Shown piece by piece: positions 42,888-52,353 of a stretch of 64,000 nt of DNA (positions within the stretch are counted from its first letter, which is position 1; every line of letters begins with the position of its first letter). The stretch is from Amorphus orientalis. Its GTDB lineage: Bacteria; Pseudomonadota; Alphaproteobacteria; Rhizobiales; Amorphaceae. The DNA is taken from assembly GCF_030814015.1 (NCBI RefSeq), contig NZ_JAUSUL010000001.1, positions 1,578,001-1,642,000 on the forward strand. The letters run 5' to 3'. The position numbers were made by a program, and so were the translations under genes. Below the pieces are notes generated by a model that did not search any database, was not told the origin of the DNA, and saw only the letters and a list, made by a program, of their open reading frames with translations.

Positions 42888-43589
42888 CTAGCCCTTCTTC
42901 CGGGCTTCGGCGATCAGAAGCAGCCCGTGGGCATCGGTCACGACCACCTTCTTGCGGGCGCTGCGCACGAGACCCTCGTCCTCCCACGCGCTGAGCAGGC
43001 GGCTGACGGTGTGAAGCGTCGTACCGGTCATCTCCGCGATGTCCTGGCGGGTGATCGGAAAGTCGATCTCGATGCCATCGGCGATCTTCCGTCCCGACTG
43101 ATTGACGAGACGAAGCAGGGTGTGGGCGACGCGTTGCTCGACCTGCTCCGTGGACGCCTCGACCACCCGGGCCTGTGTTTCCTGGAGGCGGGCGCCGATG
43201 GTCTCGTAGGCGGCGTGACCGACCGACGGCAGTCGGGATTGCAGTTCGTTCCAGAAGCCGTTCGGCCAGGCCAGTGCCACGGAATCGACCGCCGCGACGG
43301 CGCTGGCCGGATAGGTCGGCATGCCGAGTGCCACCCCTATGCCGAACAGTTCGCCTTCGTTGATGTAGCGGGCGATCACCTGATGGCCGTCAGGGGATGT
43401 CTTCACCACGCGGAGGTGACCGGACAGGAGCAGAAAGAAGGAGCGGTTCTCTTCGCCCTGGCCGAACACCTCGCTGCCGGCCGGATAGTGCGCCGACCAG
43501 GCGCGAGACAGGATCAGGTCGAGATCGTCTGCTTCAAGCCCGCGAAACGACGGCAGATCGCGAATGAGCGAACGGTCGAGCGTCGGCAT
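42888..43589 (-). CDS. Crp/Fnr-family regulator, NnrR/DNR-like
   Basis: The product has 233 residues. The cyclic-nucleotide-binding-like beta barrel (residues 15-125) contains GEENRSFFLLLSGHLRV. The winged helix near the end has ITRQDIAEMTGTTLHTVSRL then LSAWEDEG. There are no cysteines near the N-terminus, so it is not an FNR-type iron-sulfur sensor, which fits the NO/heme-responsive NnrR/DNR groups. In the recognition helix His stands where FNR has Glu. AAGGAG precedes the ATG. It is divergent from pseudoazurin and within reach of nirK, whose promoters share a matching box. Confidence 0.85.
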   Translation of the reverse strand: MPTLDRSLIRDLPSFRGLEADDLDLILSRAWSAHYPAGSEVFGQGEENRSFFLLLSGHLRVVKTSPDGHQVIARYINEGELFGIGVALGMPTYPASAVAAVDSVALAWPNGFWNELQSRLPSVGHAAYETIGARLQETQARVVEASTEQVEQRVAHTLLRLVNQSGRKIADGIEIDFPITRQDIAEMTGTTLHTVSRLLSAWEDEGLVRSARKKVVVTDAHGLLLIAEARKKG

Positions 43590-43698
43590 GGAGGGCTCCT
43601 TCAGTGCCGCGTGCCGTGAATGGCGCCGGCGGACCAGCACCACGGTCCGACGAGTCCGGCCCCGCGCAGGCCTTCTGTCAAGCCTACCGCCGCGGAGT

Positions 43699-43712
43699 TT
43701 GCGAAAGCACAA
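43699..43712. promoter_or_regulatory. Candidate NnrR/DNR box upstream of pseudoazurin
   Basis: TTGCGAAAGCACAA is a near-symmetric TTG-N8-CAA element centred about 84 bases before the pseudoazurin ATG, in the region shared with the divergent Crp/Fnr gene. It differs little from the nirK box (TTGCAGAACCACAA on the minus strand). Confidence 0.68.
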
Positions 43713-43789
43713 AAAAGACGGCCGCTGCAGGTCTACTCCTTCCTCAACGGCAAGACGCCGTCGTGCTCCAGACAGGAAGGACCAGAACC

Positions 43790-44233
43790 ATGAACAAGAC
43801 AATCGCAGCCGTGGCGCTTGGAGCGCTCGTTGGCTTCGCCGGCGCGGCCAACGCCGCCGAATTCGAGATCAAGATGCTGAACAAGGGCGAAGCCGGCGTG
43901 ATGGTGTTCGAGCCCGCCTATGTGAAGGCCGCGCCCGGCGACACCGTCCGGTTCGTCGCGACCGACAAGGGACACAACGCGGAGACCATCAAGGGCATGG
44001 TTCCCGATGGCGCGCAGCCGTTCAAGGGCAAGTTCAACGAAGAGGTCGTCGTGACCCTCGATCAGGAAGGCATCTACGGCATCAAATGCATGCCCCACTA
44101 CGCCATGGGCATGGTCGCGGTCATCGAGGTCGGCGAGCCCACGAACCTCGCCGAGGCGCAGGACGTGAGGCATCCGGGCAAGGCCAAGACGGTCTTCGCC
44201 GACATCTTCTCCACCCAGGTGGCGGCGAAATAG
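43790..44233 (+). CDS. Pseudoazurin, blue copper electron carrier
   Basis: The product has 147 residues. A signal peptide ends ANAA, and the mature protein starts EFEIKMLNKGEAGVMVFEPA. The type 1 copper ligands are H in DKGHNAE, and C, H and M in IKCMPHYAMGM. It carries electrons in the periplasm from the cytochrome bc1 complex to NirK, encoded in this same cluster. AGGAAGG precedes the ATG. An NnrR-like box lies upstream, and the gene is divergent from the Crp/Fnr regulator. Confidence 0.96.
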   Translation: MNKTIAAVALGALVGFAGAANAAEFEIKMLNKGEAGVMVFEPAYVKAAPGDTVRFVATDKGHNAETIKGMVPDGAQPFKGKFNEEVVVTLDQEGIYGIKCMPHYAMGMVAVIEVGEPTNLAEAQDVRHPGKAKTVFADIFSTQVAAK

Positions 44234-44307
44234 CCGGGCCCGGCCGCGGACCGGCAGGATCGCGCAGTCGCCGGGCCGGGGCCAATCGGAAATCAGGTCC
44301 CAATCCC

Positions 44308-44343
44308 GCCGTCCGGGGGACGAAGCTCTCGGTCCCGGACGGC
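44308..44343. terminator. Bidirectional hairpin between pseudoazurin and napC
   Basis: A 10-bp stem (GCCGTCCGGG/CCCGGACGGC) carries a 16-nt loop, immediately after the napC stop and 75 bases after the pseudoazurin stop. The genes converge here, so it may end both transcripts. Confidence 0.6.
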
Positions 44344-44344
44344 G

Positions 44345-45031
44345 CTACCCGTCGATGGTTGCCGCGTAGCGCTTGAGTTCATCGATCCGGCGTGCCTGAG
44401 GCAGCGGCTCGTCGGCTGTCCCGTGCGGCGGTTGCCAGCCGGGCTCCACGCCCTCCATGTTCGGAAGCTGATGGGCGATGCCCTTGTGGCAGTCGATGCA
44501 GGTGGCTTTGCCGGACATCAGGTAGCGCTGGTGGATCTCCGCGGCACGTTCGGTCTGCTTGGAGAGATCCATCGCCACTTCCGAATGGCAGTTCCGGCAT
44601 TCCAGGCTGTCGTTGGCCTTGAGCCGCGCCCATTCCCGCTTCGCCATCGCAAGGCGATGGTCGAGAAACTTCCGCCGCGTGTCGATAGAGCCGAAGATGT
44701 GGCCCCAGACCTCCTTGGAGGCCTGCATCTTGCGCGCGATCTTGTCGGTCCAGTCGTGCGGCACATGGCAGTCGGGGCAGGAGGCCCGAACGCCGGACCG
44801 GTTGGTGAAGTGGACCGTCCTGGTCAGCTCCTCGAACACGTTGCTCTCCATCTCGTGGCAGGAGATGCAGAACTGTTCGGTGTTGGTCATTTCCAACGCG
44901 GTGTTGAACGCGCCCCAGAAGATGACGCCTCCGACGAAACCGCCCAGCGTGAGGAACCCAAGGCTGAGCTTTCCGGCCGGCGAGGAGACGATCCGCCAGG
45001 CCTGGAGAAGAAAGGCTTTGAGGCGGCCCAT
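44345..45031 (-). CDS. napC: Membrane-anchored tetraheme cytochrome c NapC
   Basis: The product has 228 residues. An N-terminal TM anchor (about 20-42) is followed by four heme motifs: CISCH, CPDCH, CRNCH and CIDCH. NapC/NirT cytochromes take electrons from quinol in the membrane and pass them to NapB and NapA. The C-terminal [16 protein letters not shown] is typical. It is the last nap gene, three bases after napB, and a hairpin follows. Confidence 0.96.
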   Translation of the reverse strand: MGRLKAFLLQAWRIVSSPAGKLSLGFLTLGGFVGGVIFWGAFNTALEMTNTEQFCISCHEMESNVFEELTRTVHFTNRSGVRASCPDCHVPHDWTDKIARKMQASKEVWGHIFGSIDTRRKFLDHRLAMAKREWARLKANDSLECRNCHSEVAMDLSKQTERAAEIHQRYLMSGKATCIDCHKGIAHQLPNMEGVEPGWQPPHGTADEPLPQARRIDELKRYAATIDG

Positions 45032-45034
45032 CTC

Positions 45035-45526
45035 CTACTCATCCCCGGCTTTGCCGACACCGAGATCACTCATGTCGACGAAGGTGTTGCCGACCAGCGG
45101 CTGAACGTCGGCCTGAGGCACATGACACTCGGTGCAGAAGTAGCGACGCGGCGACACGTCAGCGAGCATCTGGCCTTCGCGGTCCATGTAGTGGGTCACG
45201 CTGATCATCGGCGCGCCCGAAGCCTGGGTGAATTCCCGCTTGTGGCAGGTCATGCAGCGGTTGGCGTTGACCGTGAGCTGGTAGCCTTCGATCGAGTGCG
45301 GGATCACCGGAGGCTGCTCGGGATAGGCCCGCATCTTTCGCACGTCATCGGTCACCCAGCGGGGCAACGGCTCCGCCGCCGAGGGTTCGGATGGGGGCGT
45401 CGGCCCGACGAGTTCTTCGGGTCCCATCTGGGCGAGGGCCGCCGTCGCCAACAGCAGAGTTGCGGCGGCGGCGACGATCGGCAGCCGATGCCGGGCGATC
45501 AGGCGGGAACGATCTTGACCGCGCAT
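45035..45526 (-). CDS. napB: Periplasmic nitrate reductase diheme subunit NapB
   Basis: The product has 163 residues. A signal peptide (ends AALAQ) is followed by [20 protein letters not shown], heme sites CMTCH and CTECH, and [17 protein letters not shown]. It transfers electrons from NapC to NapA in the periplasm. The start lies 28 bases inside the end of napA, consistent with coupled translation. Confidence 0.96.
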   Translation of the reverse strand: MRGQDRSRLIARHRLPIVAAAATLLLATAALAQMGPEELVGPTPPSEPSAAEPLPRWVTDDVRKMRAYPEQPPVIPHSIEGYQLTVNANRCMTCHKREFTQASGAPMISVTHYMDREGQMLADVSPRRYFCTECHVPQADVQPLVGNTFVDMSDLGVGKAGDE

Positions 45527-48000
45527 TTCTTGAAATCCGTCTGCTTGGAGATGGGATCGGTCGCGTCGAGCGTCGTGCGGTTGATCAACTGGCTGGCGTC
45601 GAACCAGGGCACGAAGATCACTCCGGAGGGCATCCGGTTTCGGCCGCGGGTCTCTACCCGGGAGCGGATCTCGCCGCGCCGGGATATGATGCGCACTTCG
45701 GCGCCCTGGTTGAGGCCGCGCTCACGGGCATCGACAGCGTTCATGAAGCAGCGGGCGCCGGGGAAAGCCTTATAGAGTTCCGGCACGCGCAGCGTCATCG
45801 AGCCGGAATGCCAGTGCTCGAGGACCCGGCCCGTCACAAGCCAGAGGTCGTAGTCCTCGTCCGGGCTTTCCGCAGGCGGTTCGTAGGGAACGGCGAGGAT
45901 CACAGCTTTGCCATCGGGCTTGCCGTAGAAATGCACGCCGCGACCGGGCTCGACGTAAGGGTCGTAGCCCTCGCGGAACCGCCACCGCGTCTCGTCGCCG
46001 TCGACGACGGGCCAGCGCAGGCCGCGCACTTCATGGTAGCGGTCGTAGGGTGCGAGATCGTGGCCATGGCCGCGGCCGAAGGCGGCGTACTCCTCGAACA
46101 GGCCCTTCTGGATGTAGAAGCCGAAGTCGTCGGCTTCGGCATTGGCATAGTCGGGATCGATCTCCTCAAGCGGATACCGGTCGACATTGCCGTTGGCGAA
46201 AAGCACCTCGTAGAGGGTCTTCCCCCGATAGTCGGGATTGGCGTCGAGAATCTCTGACGGCCAGACCTCGTCCGTGGTGAAGCGCTTGGAAAACTCCACC
46301 AGCTGCCAGAGGTCCGATCGGGATTCCCCCGGGGCGTCGACCAGCTGATGCCAGGTGTGGGTGCGCCGTTCGGCATTGCCGTAGGCCCCTTCCTTCTCCA
46401 CCCACATGGCCGCAGGCAGGATGAGATCGGCGGCCATCGCGGTGACGGTCGGATAGGCATCCGAAACGACGATGAAATTCTCGGGATTGCGATAGCCCGG
46501 ATAGGTCTCGTTGCCGCTGTTGGGCGCTGCCTGCAGGTTGTTGTTGACCTGGATCCAGTAGAAGTTGAGCTTTCCGTCCTTCAGCATCCGGTCCTGCAGC
46601 ACCGCGTGGTAGCCCGGCTTGTCAGGCAACAGGCCGTCCGGAAGCTTCCAGATCTCTTCCGCGTGGTGACGATGCTCCGGGTTGGTGACCACCATGTCGG
46701 CCGGCAGCCGATGGGCGAACGTACCGACTTCACGCGCCGTCCCGCAGGCGGACGGCTGGCCGGTGAGCGAGAACGGGCTGTTGCCCGGCTCGGAGATTTT
46801 GCCGGTCAGAAGGTGGATGTTGTAGACCATGTGATTGGCCCACACGCCCCGGACATGCTGATTGAAGCCCATCGTCCAAAGCGACATCACCTTCCGATCC
46901 GGGTCGGCGTAGAGCTCGGCCAGTTCTTCCAGAAAGCCCGCTTCGACGCCGGAAAGCTCGGAGACCCGGTCCAGGGTGTATTCCGAGACCAGCTCACGGA
47001 AAGCCTCGAAATCGATCGGCTCCATGTCGCCGGGATTGTCGGCCCCCGTCGCTTCCTGCTGAAGCGGATGTTCCGGTCTGAGCCCGTAGCCGATGTTGGT
47101 GGCGCCGCGCATGAAGGTCGTGTTCTTGCGCACGAACTCCTCGTTCACCCGGCCGGTCTCGATGATGTGGTTGGCGATGTAGTTGAGGATCGCCAGATCG
47201 GTGCCGGGGCGGAAGATGATCGGGATGTCGGCCAGATCCATCGAGCGGTGGGTATAGGTCGACAGGACGGCGCAGCGCACGTGCTCGTGGCCAAGCCTGC
47301 GGTCGGCAAGCCGGGTCCAGAGGATCGGATGCATCTCCGCCATGTTGGAGCCCCAGAGGACGAAGGCGTCGGCATGTTCGAAGTCGTCGTAGCACCCCAT
47401 CGGCTCGTCGATACCGAAGGCGCGCATGAAGGTGGTTGCGGCGGATGCCATGCAGTGACGGGCATTCGGGTCGAGGTTGTTGGACCGGAAGCCCGCCCGC
47501 ATCAGCTTGGAGGCGGCGTAGCCCTCGAAGATCGTCCACTGGCCGGAACCGAACATCCCGATCGCCGAGGGACCCTTGTCGGCAAGCGTCGCTTTGGCCT
47601 TCTCAGCCATGACGTCGAAGGCCTCGTCCCAGGAGACGGGCTCGAACTCGCCGTCCTTGTCGTAGACGCCGTTGCGCTTGCGCAGGAGCGGCGTGGTGAG
47701 ACGGTCCTCGCCATACATGATCTTCGACAGGAAGTAGCCTTTCACGCAGTTGAGGCCGCGATTGACCTCCGCCTGCATGTCGCCATGGGTGGCGACCACT
47801 TGGCCTTCCTTCACGCCGACCATGACACCGCAGCCTGTCCCGCAGAAGCGGCACGGAGCCTTGGACCATTTGATCTGGAGTGACTCGACGCCACCGGTGA
47901 CCGGCTGGGCGTCAGCCGGCAGCGATATCCCGGCGGTGGCCGCGGCGACGGCGGCGGCCTGTGCCTTGAGGAGGTCGCGGCGATTGATGTCTGCCGTCAT
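45499..48000 (-). CDS. napA: Periplasmic nitrate reductase catalytic subunit NapA
   Basis: The product has 833 residues, full length. A twin-arginine signal ([19 protein letters not shown]) directs export of the folded protein. The 4Fe-4S motif is [18 protein letters not shown] with a later Cys in LNCVKG. The molybdenum-ligand Cys lies in ARHCMASAA, with the bis-MGD contacts around. It reduces nitrate to nitrite in the periplasm. It lies between napD (two bases upstream) and napB in the order napEFDABC. Confidence 0.97.
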   Translation of the reverse strand: MTADINRRDLLKAQAAAVAAATAGISLPADAQPVTGGVESLQIKWSKAPCRFCGTGCGVMVGVKEGQVVATHGDMQAEVNRGLNCVKGYFLSKIMYGEDRLTTPLLRKRNGVYDKDGEFEPVSWDEAFDVMAEKAKATLADKGPSAIGMFGSGQWTIFEGYAASKLMRAGFRSNNLDPNARHCMASAATTFMRAFGIDEPMGCYDDFEHADAFVLWGSNMAEMHPILWTRLADRRLGHEHVRCAVLSTYTHRSMDLADIPIIFRPGTDLAILNYIANHIIETGRVNEEFVRKNTTFMRGATNIGYGLRPEHPLQQEATGADNPGDMEPIDFEAFRELVSEYTLDRVSELSGVEAGFLEELAELYADPDRKVMSLWTMGFNQHVRGVWANHMVYNIHLLTGKISEPGNSPFSLTGQPSACGTAREVGTFAHRLPADMVVTNPEHRHHAEEIWKLPDGLLPDKPGYHAVLQDRMLKDGKLNFYWIQVNNNLQAAPNSGNETYPGYRNPENFIVVSDAYPTVTAMAADLILPAAMWVEKEGAYGNAERRTHTWHQLVDAPGESRSDLWQLVEFSKRFTTDEVWPSEILDANPDYRGKTLYEVLFANGNVDRYPLEEIDPDYANAEADDFGFYIQKGLFEEYAAFGRGHGHDLAPYDRYHEVRGLRWPVVDGDETRWRFREGYDPYVEPGRGVHFYGKPDGKAVILAVPYEPPAESPDEDYDLWLVTGRVLEHWHSGSMTLRVPELYKAFPGARCFMNAVDARERGLNQGAEVRIISRRGEIRSRVETRGRNRMPSGVIFVPWFDASQLINRTTLDATDPISKQTDFKKCAVKIVPA

Positions 48001-48002
48001 GC

Positions 48003-48260
48003 TCAGATGGCCTCCGTGTCAATGATCTGTTCGAACACCATGTTGGCCGCGATCACGCCGTTGATCCCGGCGATCGCGTTCAGCCGATTTCCCAACTCAC
48101 CAGCGGATTTGCCTTCCAGCACCACGATGACCCGGCCGCTTTCGGCGGCATGAACCTCTGTCGCTTCCATCGCGGCGATCTCGGCTGCCACCGCGTTCAT
48201 GCACTCCGGGCGCGTTATGACCACGGCACTTGAGACGTGATGCGCGTTGGGATCAGGCAT
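48003..48260 (-). CDS. napD: NapA maturation chaperone NapD
   Basis: The product has 85 residues and opens [20 protein letters not shown], the family's first strand and helix. NapD binds the Tat signal of NapA and delays export until the cofactor is in place. The start at 48260 is inside the end of napF (8-base overlap), and the stop is two bases from napA. Confidence 0.9.
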   Translation of the reverse strand: MPDPNAHHVSSAVVITRPECMNAVAAEIAAMEATEVHAAESGRVIVVLEGKSAGELGNRLNAIAGINGVIAANMVFEQIIDTEAI

Positions 48261-48771
48261 CGGCGGGCTCCGTCGGCTCGGTGGACACCGAAATCGCATC
48301 GACGGGACAGGGCGCGATGCATGCGCCGCAACCCGTGCAGCGTTCGGCATCGATTTCCGGAAGGAACGGGCCGCCGATCCGCGGGCGGAGCGTGACCGCC
48401 TCGGAAGGGCAGGCGTCCCGGCAGGTCATGCAGGCGATGCCCGCCTGGACGAGGCAGGTGTCCGAAATCTCTACCGTGTGCGGGAAGGTCGGGGGTCCGG
48501 TGTCTTCGAATACCGGCTCCGGACATGCCTCGGCGCAGCCACCGCAGAAGACGCATTCGCCGATCGAAAAATCCACGCCGGGTACTTCCTCGACCAGCCG
48601 GATGATGCCGGTCGGGCATGCGTCCACGCAGGCGCCGCATCCGGTGCAGGCTTCGATCCAGTCGGATCGTACTCCGGGAGGTGCGATTGCAGGTGGTGCG
48701 ACGTGCGCCGTGGTCGCCGTTCGTCCGCCGGTCAGAAAGGCCCTGCGGCTGAGCGTCGACGCGGTCGCCAT
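48253..48771 (-). CDS. napF: Iron-sulfur protein NapF
   Basis: The product has 172 residues. Four ferredoxin-like Cys clusters are visible (CTGCGACVDACP, CVFCGGCAEACP, CMTCRDACP and CTGCGACIAPCP). The N-terminus has SRRAFLTGG, an RR element in a short non-cleaved leader typical of NapF. It is a cytoplasmic protein thought to help assemble or load iron-sulfur into NapA. Confidence 0.94.
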   Translation of the reverse strand: MATASTLSRRAFLTGGRTATTAHVAPPAIAPPGVRSDWIEACTGCGACVDACPTGIIRLVEEVPGVDFSIGECVFCGGCAEACPEPVFEDTGPPTFPHTVEISDTCLVQAGIACMTCRDACPSEAVTLRPRIGGPFLPEIDAERCTGCGACIAPCPVDAISVSTEPTEPADA

Positions 48772-48772
48772 A

Positions 48773-48961
48773 TCAGCCCCCCGGTGGTCCGGGTGGTCCG
48801 AAGACCATCTGCCACATCCACACGAGGAAACCGTAGCCGCCGACGACGGCGACGGCCACGACCGGCCAGATCAGAAAGGCGAGGACAACGAACGCGATCA
48901 GCTCCGCTCGGCGCGAAGCCTGAGGCACGGCGTCCGGTGATGCGGATGCATCTTCGGTCAT
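48773..48961 (-). CDS. napE: Small membrane protein NapE
   Basis: The product has 62 residues. A short polar N-terminus precedes RRAELIAFVVLAFLIWPVVAV, which runs into a single TM helix, and the end WQMVFGPPGPPGG is the NapE signature. Function unknown; it is found at the head of nap operons in alpha- and gammaproteobacteria. GGGAGGAGG precedes ATG 48961. The 244 bases upstream to nnrS contain the operon promoter but no clear TTG-N8-CAA box. Confidence 0.92.
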   Translation of the reverse strand: MTEDASASPDAVPQASRRAELIAFVVLAFLIWPVVAVAVVGGYGFLVWMWQMVFGPPGPPGG

Positions 48962-49187
48962 GGCCTCCTCCCGTCCCGACAGGGGCGCCACGACCTGGTT
49001 CAGGCGGACGCGTCCTTCCGTCAGGCTAGGTTGAAACTAGACGAATTCGAGCTCCGTTCATACCCCCGGGAGAGTTCGGAGGAGCCTGCCCCCCGAACCC
49101 TTTCGTGCTCGACGGAGCCGTTCATCGGGGAGAATACGACCGTGAAACCAATGGCTTGAGTGACTTTATGGAGGTTGTGCCCCGCCG

Positions 49188-49211
49188 GCCTGACCAGAAT
49201 TCTGGTCAGGC
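49188..49211. promoter_or_regulatory. 24-bp perfect palindrome at the nnrS end, upstream of nap
   Basis: Two 12-bp arms meet with no spacer (left arm GCCTGACCAGAA, right arm its exact complement reversed). The element overlaps the nnrS stop codon and lies 227 bases before napE. No T-tract follows in either direction. It could terminate nnrS, or be an operator for the nap operon. Confidence 0.55.
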
Positions 49212-50474
49212 TCGGGCAGTCGCGCGTCTGCCCCAGAGGATTGGCCCGAACCGGACCGCAAACCCCAGAAAGGCTCCACTCCACAGGATACCCCCGACGA
49301 CCAGGATCGGCCCGTAGGCCCCGGCGGCGAACGGCGCTGCGACCCGGGCCAGCGCTCCCAAAGTGACGGCCGCGTAGATCGCGACCGTCCAGCCATCGGC
49401 CTCGATCGGACGCCCGGTGTGGCCGAGGCTCGCCCGCGTCATCACGGCGAGGGTCATTGTGCCGACGGCCCCGGCGGTGAGGGCATGGAGCGCGGCGCTC
49501 GCCGGTATCATCGCGGGCGCCAGGACCGCGAGCCCCAGAAGCGCGAGCGATGCGGCCAGCCAAGCGTAACCGATGTGCAGGATCGCCAGGATGGGTTCGC
49601 GCATCACGCTTTGCCCCTGCCAGCGGGCCAAGCGCGCTGCGATCAGCCCGCCGGCCGCGAGCAGCAGTCCTCCGGTGACCGGCCGGTCCGGCACAGCGAT
49701 CCAGAACAGGGCAGCGAGGGCCGTGGTCAGAAGAGCAATCCTGTCGAGCCGACCCATGCTCGCCGGCAGCCGGTCTGCGCCAGCCTTCACGAGCCAGTTG
49801 CGCGTGAAGCTCGGCACGATACGGCCGCCGATCAGGGCGATCAGCATGGCGATGACCCCAAGGGTCAGACGGACACCCGCGTCGCTCTGCAGAAGGCCGA
49901 TGTTGCCGGCATGGTGGGCGGCGTTGCCCAGCGCGAACAAGGTCAGCATCGCTGCAATCGGCGCATTCTTCCAGTTCCGGCCGGCGATTACCTCGCGCCA
50001 GACCGAGGCCATCAGCGCCAGCGGGAAAAGAAGGTCGAGCCCCGCCGCGGCCCAGGGGTTGGCAACCACCGCGCAGGCGAGCCGCCCGATGAGCCAAAGG
50101 CCCGCCAGGACGGCAAGCGGAGCGCCGCTCAGGGGCAGTCTGCCCGTCCAGTTCGGGATCGCGGTCAGGATGAAACCGGCGACGACGGCAGCCAGATAGC
50201 CGAACAGCATCTCATGGATGTGCCATGTCAGGCCGGAAAAGGAGCCGGGCATGGCGTGGCCGCCGAAATAGAGCCAGAGCCAGACCGGAATCGCGAGACC
50301 GGCATACAGGGCGCCGGCGAAGAAGAACGGTCGAAAGCCGTAGGAGAGGATCGGCGGTGCGGCGAGCAGACGCCCCCGACCGTCTCGCGACAGATCGCCG
50401 GCGCGGCGGCGCCGACGCGGAACCGAGCGGTCGCTGTCGGGGAAGGACGGGCTGGTCGGGAACGGTATGGACAT
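49206..50474 (-). CDS. nnrS: NnrS family heme-copper membrane protein
   Basis: The product has 422 residues and about 12 TM helices. It shows YGFRPFFFAGALYAGLAIPV, WHIHEMLFGYLAAVVAGFIL then TAIPNWTG, HHAGNIG and RIVPSFTRNWL, which are NnrS landmarks including the conserved His residues. NnrS is linked to NO tolerance and is induced with denitrification genes. A cytoplasmic N-terminus of about 35 basic residues is longer than usual. It is 205 bases downstream of nirK and beyond a strong hairpin. Confidence 0.94.
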   Translation of the reverse strand: MSIPFPTSPSFPDSDRSVPRRRRRAGDLSRDGRGRLLAAPPILSYGFRPFFFAGALYAGLAIPVWLWLYFGGHAMPGSFSGLTWHIHEMLFGYLAAVVAGFILTAIPNWTGRLPLSGAPLAVLAGLWLIGRLACAVVANPWAAAGLDLLFPLALMASVWREVIAGRNWKNAPIAAMLTLFALGNAAHHAGNIGLLQSDAGVRLTLGVIAMLIALIGGRIVPSFTRNWLVKAGADRLPASMGRLDRIALLTTALAALFWIAVPDRPVTGGLLLAAGGLIAARLARWQGQSVMREPILAILHIGYAWLAASLALLGLAVLAPAMIPASAALHALTAGAVGTMTLAVMTRASLGHTGRPIEADGWTVAIYAAVTLGALARVAAPFAAGAYGPILVVGGILWSGAFLGFAVRFGPILWGRRATARA

Positions 50475-50636
50475 GAGGGTCTCCAGACGGTCGGAGGATG
50501 GGCAGCGCGGGCGCCGGTCGAACCACCCGGGAGTGGTGCTGCGGGGGGCTCGGCACGGCTGTGGCGAGCGAGGCGGACGCCGGAAAGCCGGTCGGCAGGT
50601 TGGGGACGGTGCTGTCGACAGGTCGGTCCCAAGCGA

Positions 50637-50663
50637 CTGAGCCCGGCGGATTGCCGGGCTCAG
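50637..50663 (-). terminator. Terminator-like hairpin after nirK
   Basis: A perfect 11-bp stem (CTGAGCCCGGC with its complement) carries a 5-nt loop, 17 bases after the nirK stop. No U-tract, but it is the strongest hairpin near the nirK/nnrS boundary. Confidence 0.6.
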
Positions 50664-50679
50664 GTTTGACGTGTCCGCA

Positions 50680-51783
50680 TCAGTTGACCGGGATCGGTCC
50701 GGGAGCTTCGAGCTGTTTCATCAGGTTGTCGTTCCAGTCGCCCTCGACCATGAAGTGGGCAGCGGCGCCGAGTTCCACGGCTTCGATCAGGTTGTGGTTC
50801 ACGTAGGCGTAGAGGCCGGGCTGGCGGAAGGTGTAGAGCGCCGCGCCGGCGGATCCTCCGCGAATGAACCAGGTCTCGAGATCCTTGGCGGGCGGGTTGG
50901 CGAACTTGCCTTCTTCCCAGACATAGTCGCCGTGGCCGCCGATCAGGTGAGGCCGGGTGTCCCGGTTGGCCTGGGAATGGACGATCAGCACCTTTTCGCC
51001 GACCTTCGCCGTCATGGCGTTGTCGCCGGTCAGCGCCCCTTTGGCGCCGTTGAACACGACGTGGGTGGGAATCAGGCCGCGCATGACCTCGACCGTGTCG
51101 GCGTACGCTTCTCCGGGCGATCCGTAGCTCTTGAAGTTGCTGTCGCCGTCACGCGGAACGTAGAAGTCGTTCTCGCCGATATAGAAGATCTTGTCGTAGG
51201 TCAGCGGGTTGCCGGCCTCGTCCTTGAGCCCGTCGCGCGGCAGCACCATGATCGTGCCGCTCATGCCGGAGACGACGTGCCAGGGGATCATCGGCCCTTC
51301 CGGCGCGCAGTGATAGACGAAGGTGCCGGAGCGGGTCGCCTTGAACCGCAGCTTCACCTGCTCGCCCGGCCCGACCAGGGTGAGCGCGCCGCCGCCGAGG
51401 GCCCCGGTGGCCGCATGGAAGTCGATGTTGTGGGGCAGCGAGTTGGTCGCCGCATTGATCAGCGTCAGCTCGACATAGTCGCCTTCGTGGACGACCATCA
51501 TCGGGCCGGGGATCGAGCCGTCGAAGGTCATGCCCTGGAGGGTCGTGCCCTGATCATCGATGACGACCGGCTTCTCCTCGATCTCCATGGTGAACTCGAC
51601 AACCTTCGGACCGCTCCGGGCGACCTGATCGTGCGCATGAACGAAAGGCGGGGCCACCAGCGTCACCTTCTCACGCGGAAGCGATGCGGCGGCCGATTCT
51701 TGTGCGAGCGCGGCGGCGGGAGGCATGACGGCCAGCATCGCGGCCGCCGCTGCGCCCATCAGGGTCTGGCGTCTGGTGAACAT
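50680..51783 (-). CDS. nirK: Copper-containing nitrite reductase NirK
   Basis: The product has 367 residues. A signal region with TRRQ start ([20 protein letters not shown]) suggests Tat or Sec export. Two cupredoxin domains follow. The ligands are visible: type 1 copper H, C, H and M around [12 protein letters not shown] and [20 protein letters not shown], and type 2 copper His in FHA, YHC and PTHVVFNG. It reduces nitrite to NO in the periplasm, fed by pseudoazurin. AAGGAGAGAG precedes the ATG. An NnrR-like box is centred about 73 bases upstream. No nirV follows. Confidence 0.97.
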   Translation of the reverse strand: MFTRRQTLMGAAAAAMLAVMPPAAALAQESAAASLPREKVTLVAPPFVHAHDQVARSGPKVVEFTMEIEEKPVVIDDQGTTLQGMTFDGSIPGPMMVVHEGDYVELTLINAATNSLPHNIDFHAATGALGGGALTLVGPGEQVKLRFKATRSGTFVYHCAPEGPMIPWHVVSGMSGTIMVLPRDGLKDEAGNPLTYDKIFYIGENDFYVPRDGDSNFKSYGSPGEAYADTVEVMRGLIPTHVVFNGAKGALTGDNAMTAKVGEKVLIVHSQANRDTRPHLIGGHGDYVWEEGKFANPPAKDLETWFIRGGSAGAALYTFRQPGLYAYVNHNLIEAVELGAAAHFMVEGDWNDNLMKQLEAPGPIPVN

Positions 51784-51849
51784 CTTCTCTCTCCTTCGAA
51801 TGAGGCGGTTTCGATGGAGGGAAGCTAGGCCCGCACCGGCGACCCTTCT

Positions 51850-51863
51850 TTGTGGTTCTGCAA
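51850..51863. promoter_or_regulatory. Candidate NnrR/DNR box upstream of nirK
   Basis: On the minus strand it reads TTGCAGAACCACAA, a TTG-N8-CAA element centred about 73 bases before the nirK ATG. It matches the pseudoazurin box at 11 of 14 positions. This supports shared control by the cysteine-free Crp/Fnr regulator encoded at 42888-43589. Confidence 0.68.
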
Positions 51864-52316
51864 ACTTCTGCGCGAACGCGAAGCGCTGGCGCATGGCCGG
51901 ATCAGGCCGGCCTGAACGAAAAGGACTTGCTCAAATGATTGAAACCGGGGCGCGCTTCTTGGTGCTCGAACATCTCTTTCTGAACGGCGACGGATCGTGA
52001 CCGCCCGAATGCCCCAACGTACGGCTGCGATTGCTCAGTGGCTTCACAAAACCGGTCAGTCCGCTTTCGACTGAGGCGGGCGGCAAATCCCCTGGATTTA
52101 TTCCTTGCAGCAGGCGCTCCGTGAGCGTGTGAACCGGCAGTCTGGATGCGTTGGAGCGGAGCCCGCTTCGACACCCGCCGCCCTCCGCCTGCCGCCCGCC
52201 ACCTGCGCGGATACTCGGTCTCTGTCGCCTTCTGCGGCATCCCGCGATCGCACCCTCTCCCCGCTCACGACGCGCCAATATCGCCCTTGCCAGTCATCAA
52301 CGCAGTTGCTAGGTGA
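51864..52316. other. Intergenic region between nirK and the zinc operon
   Basis: The region separates two divergent transcription units. It shows no gene that I can support. The NnrR-like box lies at its left edge and the Zur-like box at its right edge. Confidence 0.45.
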
Positions 52317-52336
52317 TGTAACGTTATAACATTACA
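52317..52336. promoter_or_regulatory. Predicted Zur box
   Basis: The 20-bp element TGTAACGTTATAACATTACA is a palindrome with one mismatched pair. It fits the AT-rich Zur consensus around GTTATAAC and ends 17 bases before the first gene of the zinc operon, so Zur bound here would block transcription. No second copy is seen within the operon. Confidence 0.82.
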
Positions 52337-52353
52337 TTTAGAGATGTGCGACA

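Noticed and set aside
48962-49187. FNR/NnrR-type box before napE
   Set aside because: Each TTG in the region was checked; none is followed by eight bases and CAA. Control of nap by the same regulator is therefore not supported here.
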